64,000 nt of DNA. Origin: Sphingopyxis sp. OPL5 (GTDB taxonomy: Bacteria > Pseudomonadota > Alphaproteobacteria > Sphingomonadales > Sphingomonadaceae). Location of the stretch: the NCBI RefSeq assembly GCF_003797775.2, contig NZ_CP060725.1, positions 1,916,001 to 1,980,000 of the forward strand, read 5' to 3'. Shown here in pieces: positions 16,484-24,077 of this stretch. The notes beneath the pieces were generated by a model, which saw only the letters and a program-made list of their open reading frames with translations, made no database searches and had not been told where the DNA came from. The translations under genes were made by a program, and so were the position numbers. Numbering within the stretch: position 1 is the stretch's first letter; every line of letters begins with the position of its first letter.

Positions 16484-19129
16484 ATGACCACGCGCATGTT
16501 GATCGACGCGCGGCACCGGGAAGAAACCCGTGTCGCCGTCACCAAGGGAAACCGCATCGAGGAGTTTGATTTCGAGTCCGCCGAGCACAAGCAGCTCAAG
16601 GGCAATATCTATCTGGCCAAGGTAACCCGTGTCGAACCGTCGCTGCAGGCGGCATTCGTCGAATATGGCGGCAATCGCCACGGCTTCCTCGCGTTCAGCG
16701 AAATCCATCCCGACTATTACCAGATTCCGAAGGAAGATCGCGAAGCGCTGCTCCGCGAAGAGGCTGAGCATGCCGCCGAGGCCGCGATGCGCGCCGAGGA
16801 AGACCTCGACGAGCTGGAAGGCGATGTCGCCGACGTCGAATATCATGACGACGAAAATGGCGATGCCCCGGCCCCCGAAACCGTCGGCGAAGACCATGAC
16901 GGCGACGAAGGCGACGACGAAAATGGCGACGCCGGGGACGATGCCGAAGAGGGCACCGAAGAAAACAAGGACGGTCGCGGCGACCGCAAGGGCCGTGGGC
17001 GCGGGCGCGACGGTCGCAAGGGCGGCCGGGGCCGCGGACGCCGCCGCGACGAGGACGAGGACGGCGAAAGCCGCATGTCGCTGCGTCGCCGCTATAAGAT
17101 CCAGGACGTTATCCGTCGCCGCCAGGTGATGCTGGTCCAGGTCGTCAAGGAAGAACGCGGCAACAAGGGCGCTGCCCTCACCACCTATCTGTCACTCGCC
17201 GGCCGCTATTGTGTGCTGATGCCGAACACGATGCACGGCGGCGGGATCAGCCGCAAGATTTCGAACGGCGCCGATCGCCGCAAGCTGAAGGCCATGGTCG
17301 ACGAGCTTAACCTGCCGCCGACGATGGGCTGCATCGTGCGCACCGCCGGCATGAGCCGCACCAAAGTCGAGATCAAGCGCGACTTCGACTATCTGGCGCG
17401 CGTCTGGGACGAGATTCGCGAAAAGACCCTAGGGTCGAGCGCGCCGGCGCTGATCCATTCGGACAGCGACCTGGTCAAGCGCGCGATCCGCGACATCTAT
17501 CACAAGGATATCGAGGAAGTACTCGTCGAGGGCGAGGACGGGTATCGTGCCGCCAAGCAGTTCATGAAATTGCTGATGCCGAGCCACGCGCGCCGCGTGC
17601 AGCAATATGCCGACCCGGTATCGCTCTATCAGCGCTATGGCGTCGAGGACCAGCTCGCCGGGATGCTCAATCCCGTCGTCCAGTTGAAATCGGGCGGTTA
17701 TCTCGTGATCAACCCGACCGAGGCGTTGGTGTCGATCGACATCAACTCGGGCCGGTCGACGCGCGAGCATAATATCGAGCAGACCGCGGTCAGCACCAAT
17801 TTGGAAGCCGCGCACGAGATCGCGCGCCAACTGCGTCTGCGCGACATGGCCGGGCTGATCGTGATCGACTTCATCGACATGGATCATGGTTCGAACGTCC
17901 GCAAGGTCGAGCGCGCCATGAAGGACGCGCTGAAGAACGACCGCGCGCGCATCCAGATCGGCCGCATCTCGGGCTTTGGGCTGATGGAGATGAGCCGCCA
18001 GCGCCTGCGCACCGGCGTGCTCGAGGCCTCGACCCGCCCCTGCCCGCATTGCGAAGGTACCGGCCTCGTCCGCACCGCGTCGTCGGCGGGCCTCAGCGCG
18101 CTGCGCATGATCGAAGAGGAAGCCGCACGCGGCAAGGGCAGCAAGATCATCCTGCGCGCGAGCCAGGAAGCGACCTTCTACCTGCTCAACGAAAAGCGCC
18201 GCGAACTGCGCGAGATCGAGGATCTGTACGGCGTCAGCGTCGAAATCCTGCCCGACGGCGAGACCGAGGGCGCGCGCATGGCAATCGAGGTAGGCGGCCC
18301 GCCGCCGGTCGCGCGCCGTAGCTTCGCCCCGATCGCCCCGATCGAGGACGATGACGACGACGAGGAATATTTCGACGAGGAAGAAGAGGCCGAGGCGGAA
18401 GCCGAGGCGGAAAAGACCGAGCGCCCCGCCCGCCGCGAACGCGAAGAAGGCGACGCCGACACCGATGGCGAAGGCCGCAAGCGCCGTCGTCGTCGCCGTC
18501 GTGGCCGCCGCGGCCGCCGTGACGATGAGGGCAATGAGATCGGTGAAGGCGCCGAAGGCGGAGACCGCGAAGGCGACGCGCCCGAGGATGACGACGCCGG
18601 CGAAGCGGTCGCCGAAGTCCCCGTCGACGCCGAAGGCGAAACCGCAGCCAAGCCGCGCCGCCGCCGTGGCGGTCGTGGCCGCAAGCCGCGTGATGAGGAA
18701 GCCGAAGAGGCCGAGGCCGCAGAAGCCGAAGCCCCGATCGAGGCCGAAGTCGCTGCCGAGCCGGTGATCGAAGAAGCGCCCGTCGCTGAAAAGCCGAAGC
18801 GCAAGCCGCGCCGGACCAAGGCGCAGATCGCCGCCGAAGAGGCCGAAGCCGCAGCAGCGGCCGAAGCGCCCGCACCCGTCGAAGCCGTCGCTGAGGAAAC
18901 GACCGAAACCGTCGCCGCAGCCGAAGCCGAGGTCGAACCCGCCAAGCCCGCGCCCAAGAAGCGTGCGCCGCGCAAGACCAAGGCCGCAGCGGCCGCCGCA
19001 GTCGAAGAGGCCGCGACCGCATCGACCGAGGTCGCGGCGCAGGACGGCGAAGCCGTCCCCGTCGGCAGCGACGAAGCCACCGACGGCGAACCCCGTCGCG
19101 GCTGGTGGCAGCGCACCTTTGGCAACTGA
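16484..19129 (+). CDS. rne: Ribonuclease E (RNase E/G family)
   Basis: This 881-residue endoribonuclease is the degradosome core. The S1 RNA-binding domain is split: an acidic then Arg/Gly-rich insert of about 90 residues (104-195, with repeated DDENGD and RGRGRD) lies inside it, a feature typical of alphaproteobacterial RNase E. Catalytic Asp419 (SIDINSGRST) and Asp462 (IDFIDMD) have the same 43-residue spacing as E. coli D303/D346. The zinc-link CPHC at 520-523 also matches. The C-terminal third is low-complexity, alternating Glu/Ala and Arg/Lys blocks, with a short conserved end RGWWQRTFGN. The start at 16484 has GGAG eight bases upstream. Confidence 0.96.
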   Translation: MTTRMLIDARHREETRVAVTKGNRIEEFDFESAEHKQLKGNIYLAKVTRVEPSLQAAFVEYGGNRHGFLAFSEIHPDYYQIPKEDREALLREEAEHAAEAAMRAEEDLDELEGDVADVEYHDDENGDAPAPETVGEDHDGDEGDDENGDAGDDAEEGTEENKDGRGDRKGRGRGRDGRKGGRGRGRRRDEDEDGESRMSLRRRYKIQDVIRRRQVMLVQVVKEERGNKGAALTTYLSLAGRYCVLMPNTMHGGGISRKISNGADRRKLKAMVDELNLPPTMGCIVRTAGMSRTKVEIKRDFDYLARVWDEIREKTLGSSAPALIHSDSDLVKRAIRDIYHKDIEEVLVEGEDGYRAAKQFMKLLMPSHARRVQQYADPVSLYQRYGVEDQLAGMLNPVVQLKSGGYLVINPTEALVSIDINSGRSTREHNIEQTAVSTNLEAAHEIARQLRLRDMAGLIVIDFIDMDHGSNVRKVERAMKDALKNDRARIQIGRISGFGLMEMSRQRLRTGVLEASTRPCPHCEGTGLVRTASSAGLSALRMIEEEAARGKGSKIILRASQEATFYLLNEKRRELREIEDLYGVSVEILPDGETEGARMAIEVGGPPPVARRSFAPIAPIEDDDDDEEYFDEEEEAEAEAEAEKTERPARREREEGDADTDGEGRKRRRRRRRGRRGRRDDEGNEIGEGAEGGDREGDAPEDDDAGEAVAEVPVDAEGETAAKPRRRRGGRGRKPRDEEAEEAEAAEAEAPIEAEVAAEPVIEEAPVAEKPKRKPRRTKAQIAAEEAEAAAAAEAPAPVEAVAEETTETVAAAEAEVEPAKPAPKKRAPRKTKAAAAAAVEEAATASTEVAAQDGEAVPVGSDEATDGEPRRGWWQRTFGN

Positions 19130-19155
19130 TCGGCGGACCCCGATTGGCGGCAATT

Positions 19156-19173
19156 GATCGCATCCTTGCGATC
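19156..19173 (+). other. Stem-loop after rne
   Basis: GATCGCA-TCCT-TGCGATC forms a perfect 7-bp stem 27 nt past the rne stop. No T-run follows, so it is at most a 3' stabilising structure. Confidence 0.35.
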
Positions 19174-19259
19174 GCAGCCTTGCCACCGATCGTCCTGAAC
19201 CCCACAAGGCCTTCATGGCTTCAGTTGAGGTTCAGGCGCTCGGCGCAAGGACATATGTG

Positions 19260-20663
19260 ATGAGTTTTTCCCCGCCGCAGCGCCTGATACGGGCCGACGC
19301 CTGGCGTTCGCTGGTCCGGTTGCTGATGACGGTCGTCGTCCTGCTCGCGGTCGCGGTGCGCCCGGTGGCGGCGCAGTCGATCCTGCGCGACGCCGAAACC
19401 GAAGCCCTGCTCCAGGACATGATGGACCCGCTGCTCGTCGCGGCGGGGCTGCAGCCGGGGCAGGTGCGTGTCCATTTGCTCGGCGAGCGCAGCATCAACG
19501 CCTTTGTCGCGGGCAGCCAGGACATCTATGTTTTTGCGGGACTGATCGACGCTGCCGACAGCGCCGAAGAGGTGCAGGGTGTGCTTGCGCACGAGCTGGG
19601 CCATGTCATGGGCGGCCACGCGATCCGCATCAACGACGGCGCCAAGGCGGCGACCAGCATTTCGCTGCTCAGCCTGTTGCTCGGTGCAGCAGCGATCGCG
19701 GCGGGCGGCGGCGAAGCCGGCATGGGGATCATGATGGCGGGGCAGCAGGCCGCGCTCGGCAAGTTCCTCGCGTTCAGCCGTATCCAGGAATCGACCGCCG
19801 ATGCCGCAGGCGCGCAATATCTGTCGAAGGCTGGGATCAGCGGACGCGGCAGCCTGGCCTTTTTCAAGAAGCTCCAGAATCTCGAATTCCGCTATGGCGT
19901 CAAGCAGGACGACGACCAGGCCTATGGCCGCACCCACCCGATGTCGGGCGACCGCATCCAGTCGCTGCGCGAAGTCTATGTCGTCGATGCGGCGTGGGCA
20001 AAGCCCGCCGACCCGGCGATCGAACAACGGTTCCAGCGGATCAAGGCGAAGCTGCAGGGCTTCATTTCCGAACCCGAACGCACGCTGCGCAAATATCCCG
20101 AAAGTAACACCAGCGTGCCGGCCCGCTATGCGCGCGCCTATGCCTGGCACAAGAGCGCCTATCCCCAAAAGGCGCTTGCCGAAGTCGAAGGCCTGCTCGC
20201 CACCGCGCCCGAGGACCCCTATTTCCTCGAGCTCGAAGGCCAGGTGCTGCTCGAATCGGGGCGCCCAAAGGAAGCGATCCCACCGCTGCGCAAGGCGGTG
20301 GCCAATTCGCGCTCACAGCCGCTGATCGCCGCCTTGCTCGGCCACGCCCTGATCGCGACCGAGGAGCCGGCCAATTTCCCCGAGGCCGAAGAGGTGCTGA
20401 AGACCGCGATCGCGCTCGACAACCAGAACCCCTTTGCCTGGTACCAGCTCGGCATCGTCTATGCGAACAAGGGCGACCAGCCGCGCGCCGCGCTCGCCTC
20501 GGCGGAACGCTACCAGCTCGAGGGTAGACAGGCGATGCTCGCGCTGCGTAACGCCGACCTCGCGATGCAGGGCCTGCCCGAGGGGTCGCCCGACTGGATT
20601 CGTGCACAGGATATTTCGCTGGTCGCGCGCGCCGAGGTGGAACGCGAACGCAAACGGCGCTAG
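19260..20663 (+). CDS. Periplasmic M48 metalloprotease with TPR region (BepA-like)
   Basis: The 467-residue protein begins with a signal peptide (LLMTVVVLLAVAVRPVAAQ). The zinc site HELGH is at 111-115, with the third ligand in RIQESTADAAGAQYL. TPR-like helices (from about residue 300) follow: YFLELEGQVLLESGRPKEAI and PFAWYQLGIVYANKGDQ. This matches BepA/YfgC, which handles misassembled outer-membrane proteins such as LptD. ATG 19260 is preferred, with AAGGA 8 nt upstream. It is probably co-transcribed with the DsbA-like gene that follows, another envelope-quality function. Confidence 0.9.
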   Translation: MSFSPPQRLIRADAWRSLVRLLMTVVVLLAVAVRPVAAQSILRDAETEALLQDMMDPLLVAAGLQPGQVRVHLLGERSINAFVAGSQDIYVFAGLIDAADSAEEVQGVLAHELGHVMGGHAIRINDGAKAATSISLLSLLLGAAAIAAGGGEAGMGIMMAGQQAALGKFLAFSRIQESTADAAGAQYLSKAGISGRGSLAFFKKLQNLEFRYGVKQDDDQAYGRTHPMSGDRIQSLREVYVVDAAWAKPADPAIEQRFQRIKAKLQGFISEPERTLRKYPESNTSVPARYARAYAWHKSAYPQKALAEVEGLLATAPEDPYFLELEGQVLLESGRPKEAIPPLRKAVANSRSQPLIAALLGHALIATEEPANFPEAEEVLKTAIALDNQNPFAWYQLGIVYANKGDQPRAALASAERYQLEGRQAMLALRNADLAMQGLPEGSPDWIRAQDISLVARAEVERERKRR

Positions 20664-20718
20664 ATTCGAACGCACGAAGCGGGGACGCATCGTCCATATC
20701 GATGCGCAAGGGCAACAA

Positions 20719-22329
20719 GTGACTGATAGAAAAGACGATTATTACCAGCCGTGGCTGCGTGACCCGGCGCCCGCCGACGATGGCGCACGCGCCGCATCGA
20801 CCGAGGCACGCGACGATGGTGGCCTGGCCAAGCCACGCGAGGTGCCGCCGATCGGACTCGACGTGTCGCGCTATCCGGCCGAGACGCACACCCCACGCAA
20901 ACCCGCAGTCGATGGCGAGCGGCTGAAGGCCGGCGCACACGGGCTGTGGCGGGCGATCCGCGACGGCAGCAGCGCCTTTGCCGACTGGACGATCCGCGTC
21001 GGCGAAAGGGCCGATATTCCCGCTCGGGTCGAGGCGATGGAAATTCCGCGCCGCTCGCGTAAACTCGCCGGACGTACAGCCGATGCCACCGCGCGGACTG
21101 CCAAGGCTCTCGGCCGTGGAACCGCGCGCGGCAGCGCCGCCGCCGCCGCCGCGAGCGCCAAGGCGTGGGACAAGATAGCGCTCGGCGAAAAGGTCGGCAA
21201 ATTGTCGAGCGACGCACAACGCGGACTGGGCGATGTCGCGGGCAAGGCCGGCGAAGCGCTGGGCCAGGCCGCCAAGGCGAGCAAGGAAAGTCTGGGCGAG
21301 GCGGCGACAAAACTGCGCCCCGCGCCGCGGATCGAAGCCGGACCACCGCCATCGGGGCTTGAACAATTGCTCGCACGCGAGGCGCAGGAAGCGGCGGCCG
21401 CAACCACCGCGACCAACCCGGCCGCGCCCGACCTGCCGCTGTTCGCGAGCGAACCGGGCATCGAACTCGCGGCACGCAAAACGACGCCGGCCAAGTCCGC
21501 CAAAGCGGCATCGGCGACGCCCCCTCCTTCGGTCTCCGCGCCGGCGCCCGACGATCGGACGCCGCAACGCCCGCGGCCATCGCGCGGCGGATCGGACGGC
21601 GTCGCCCTGCCCGCGCCCGGCTGGGTAATCGCGCTCGGCGGACTGCTGTTGCTCGGCGCGACCTTTTGGCTCGGCGGCCGTTTCGGCGGTGGCTTGTCCA
21701 AGAGCGAGGTCGAGACCGTCGTCGCCGACTATATCAAGGCCAATCCGCAGCTCATTCCCGAGGCGCTGACCGCGCAGCGCGACCGCGAGATGGCGAAGGC
21801 GATCGACGCGATCCGCCCGGCGCTCGAAAAACCCTATGCCGGCGCGTGGGCGGGCAATGCCGACGGCGACGTGACGCTCACGGTCTTCACCGATTATGCC
21901 TGCGGCTATTGCCGCGCCAGCCTGCCCGACCTCGACCGGTTGATTCGCAGCGATCGTCGGCTGAAAGTGGTGTTCCGCGAACTGCCGATCATCGCGCCGC
22001 AGAGCCGTGATGCTGCGCTGATGGCACTCGCCGCCGCGCGGCAGGGCAAATATGACGCGTTCCACCATGCGATGTTCCAGGCATCGTCGCTCGATCGAGG
22101 GGCGATCCTCGCGGCCGCCGAAAAGGCCGGCGTCGTCACCGACGGCACCGCCGATGCGACCGCAAATGAAGCTTTGTTCCAGCGCGAACTCGACTCCAAC
22201 CTCGCCATCGCAAGCCAGTTGCAGCTGAACGCAACCCCGACCTGGGTCGTCGGCAACCAGTTGCTGCAGGGGCAGATCGGTTACGACGGCCTGCGCGCGG
22301 CGGTCACCAAAGCGCGGACCAAGGGTTGA
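20719..22329 (+). CDS. DsbA-family thiol oxidoreductase with long cytoplasmic N-terminal region
   Basis: The 536-residue protein starts at GTG 20719, with AAGGG six bases upstream. Residues 1-300 are predicted soluble and disordered to helical, with Ala/Lys/Arg-rich stretches (RTAKALGRGTARGSAAAAAA, GDVAGKAGEALGQAAKASKE). One membrane span lies at 301-320 (GWVIALGGLLLLGATFWLGG). Residues 320-536 form a thioredoxin-fold DsbA domain with CGYC from Cys395 and the cis-Pro motif NATPTWVVG. Topology puts the thiol domain in the periplasm. DsbA proteins usually have only a short signal, so the 300-residue N-terminus is unusual and unexplained. Confidence 0.87.
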   Translation: MTDRKDDYYQPWLRDPAPADDGARAASTEARDDGGLAKPREVPPIGLDVSRYPAETHTPRKPAVDGERLKAGAHGLWRAIRDGSSAFADWTIRVGERADIPARVEAMEIPRRSRKLAGRTADATARTAKALGRGTARGSAAAAAASAKAWDKIALGEKVGKLSSDAQRGLGDVAGKAGEALGQAAKASKESLGEAATKLRPAPRIEAGPPPSGLEQLLAREAQEAAAATTATNPAAPDLPLFASEPGIELAARKTTPAKSAKAASATPPPSVSAPAPDDRTPQRPRPSRGGSDGVALPAPGWVIALGGLLLLGATFWLGGRFGGGLSKSEVETVVADYIKANPQLIPEALTAQRDREMAKAIDAIRPALEKPYAGAWAGNADGDVTLTVFTDYACGYCRASLPDLDRLIRSDRRLKVVFRELPIIAPQSRDAALMALAAARQGKYDAFHHAMFQASSLDRGAILAAAEKAGVVTDGTADATANEALFQRELDSNLAIASQLQLNATPTWVVGNQLLQGQIGYDGLRAAVTKARTKG

Positions 22330-22333
22330 GGCG

Positions 22334-23929
22334 ATGACATCGGGCGCCGCGCATAGCTCGATCAGCCAGGCGATCCGCGACCCCGAATTGATGGAGGCCG
22401 CGCTCGCGCTGTTCGAGGGGCGGCTGCACGATGCCGAACCGGTGCTCAAGGCGCATCTGAAGCGCGATCCGTTCGACGTCGCGGCGATCCGCATGCTCGC
22501 CGAGCTGGCGGCGCGGATCGAACGCTATCGCGATGCCGAGGCGCTGCTGCGCCGCGCGCTCGACCTCGCGCCCGAATTTCTCGCCGCGCGCTCGAACCTC
22601 GCCACCGTCCTCCATCGCCAGGGCCGTTCGGGCGAGGCGGTCGAAGAGCTGGACAAGCTGCAACGGGTCGATCCCGACAATCTGACCAACGCCAACCTGA
22701 AGGCGGCGGCGCTGGGCCGCGTCGGCGAGTTCGACGAGGCGCTTGAGCTGTACGAACAGGTGCTCAAGGGCTTCGGGAAGCAGCCGAAGATCTGGATGTC
22801 CTATGGGCATATGCTCAAGACGGTGGGGCGGCAGGCCGATGCGATTACCGCCTATCGCAAGGCGCTCGCCCTGTCGCCGACGCTCGGCGAGGTGTGGTGG
22901 AGCCTCGCCAATCTCAAGACGCTGAAGTTCGACGAGAACGACATCGCGGCGATGCGCGACGCGCTCGACACCGACGCCATCGCCGCCGAGGACCGCTTCC
23001 ATCTCCATTTCGCGCTGGGCAAGGCGCAAGAGGACCGGGGACAGGCGGCCGATGCCTTCGATCATTACGCGACTGGCAACGCCCTGCGCAAAAGGCTGCT
23101 GCCCTATGACGCCGACCAGACGCGCGCCGCGGTCGATCATGCCGTGTCGCTATATACCCCCGAATTTTTCGAAACGCAGCACGGCCATGGCGCCGCCGCG
23201 CCAGACCCGATCTTCATCGTCGGCATGCCGCGCGCGGGATCGACGCTGATCGAGCAGATATTGTCGAGCCATTCGATGGTCGAGGGCACGATGGAATTGC
23301 CCGACCTCCCCAAGCTTTACGCCAAGGCGCGCGGTATGGGCGGCATCGCCAAGCTGTCGGCGGCCGACGCACGCGAACTGGGCGAGCAATATCTGCACGA
23401 CACGCTGGTCCAGCGAAAGAGCGACAAGCCCTTCTATGTCGACAAGCTGCCGAACAACTGGCTGCATACCGGCTTCATCCGGCTGATCCTGCCCAACGCG
23501 AAAATCATCGACGCACGGCGCCACCCGATGGATTGCTGTTTCTCCAATTATAAACAGCATTTTGCCCGCGGGCAGGCATTCAGTTACGACCTCGCCGACA
23601 TGGGGCGCTATTATGCCGACTATGTCGAGTTGATGGACCATTTCGACCGGGTCATGCCGGGGCGGGTCCACCGCGTGTTCCACGAACGACTGATCGACGA
23701 CCTCGAGGGCGAAGTGCGCGCGTTGCTGGACTATCTCGGCGTGCCGTTCGAACCGGCGTGCCTCGACTTCCACACCAACGAGCGCGCGGTGCGGACCGCG
23801 AGTTCGGAACAGGTGCGACGGCCGATCAATCGCGACGGCGTCGGCCAGTGGCGCGCCATGGAAGAATGGCTGGAACCGCTCGTCGAGGCGCTGGGCCCGG
23901 CGCTGACGCAATATCCCGCCACCGCCTGA
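22334..23929 (+). CDS. TPR-containing sulfotransferase
   Basis: The 531-residue protein has TPR repeats in its first 230 residues (AEALLRRALDLAPEFLAARS, AITAYRKALALSPTLGEVWW) and a PAPS-dependent sulfotransferase domain after. The 5'-PSB loop is IFIVGMPRAGSTLIEQIL and the 3' region has DARRHPMDCCFSNYKQHF. Proteins of this type sulfate peptides or glycans using PAPS; the acceptor is unknown. It begins 4 nt after the DsbA-like gene and is probably co-translated with it. About 150 bp separate it from the TonB receptor. Confidence 0.9.
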   Translation: MTSGAAHSSISQAIRDPELMEAALALFEGRLHDAEPVLKAHLKRDPFDVAAIRMLAELAARIERYRDAEALLRRALDLAPEFLAARSNLATVLHRQGRSGEAVEELDKLQRVDPDNLTNANLKAAALGRVGEFDEALELYEQVLKGFGKQPKIWMSYGHMLKTVGRQADAITAYRKALALSPTLGEVWWSLANLKTLKFDENDIAAMRDALDTDAIAAEDRFHLHFALGKAQEDRGQAADAFDHYATGNALRKRLLPYDADQTRAAVDHAVSLYTPEFFETQHGHGAAAPDPIFIVGMPRAGSTLIEQILSSHSMVEGTMELPDLPKLYAKARGMGGIAKLSAADARELGEQYLHDTLVQRKSDKPFYVDKLPNNWLHTGFIRLILPNAKIIDARRHPMDCCFSNYKQHFARGQAFSYDLADMGRYYADYVELMDHFDRVMPGRVHRVFHERLIDDLEGEVRALLDYLGVPFEPACLDFHTNERAVRTASSEQVRRPINRDGVGQWRAMEEWLEPLVEALGPALTQYPATA

Positions 23930-23952
23930 CACGATTGTTGCAATTTTGTCAT

Positions 23953-23979
23953 AGTGCCGACGAAACGGTGGTCGGCACT
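23953..23979 (+). other. Stem-loop between the sulfotransferase and TonB-receptor genes
   Basis: AGTGCCGAC and GTCGGCACT form a perfect 9-bp stem around a 9-nt loop, with no T-run. It could be a weak transcription end for the upstream operon or a regulatory structure in the receptor leader. Confidence 0.45.
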
Positions 23980-24077
23980 CCCCGTTTGGCGGCGGCGTGA
24001 TTGACGACGCCGTGAAACTGTTCAAGCTTCCCTTTCCGCCGCAGCAACGGCGATCGCACATATTAGGGGGGTCTTTT

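Noticed and set aside
16270..16569. 99-codon open frame in the rne leader
   Set aside because: It runs through the rne start region in another frame, has no ribosome site and no recognisable protein features.
17429..19216. 595-residue open frame opposite the second half of rne
   Set aside because: Its Gly/Phe/Ala-rich composition mirrors the Glu/Arg/Ala codons of rne on the other strand. No family features or ribosome site.
20062..22494. 810-residue open frame on the minus strand opposite the M48 and DsbA-like genes
   Set aside because: A by-product of high GC with few stop codons; the plus-strand genes carry clear motifs (HELGH, CGYC).
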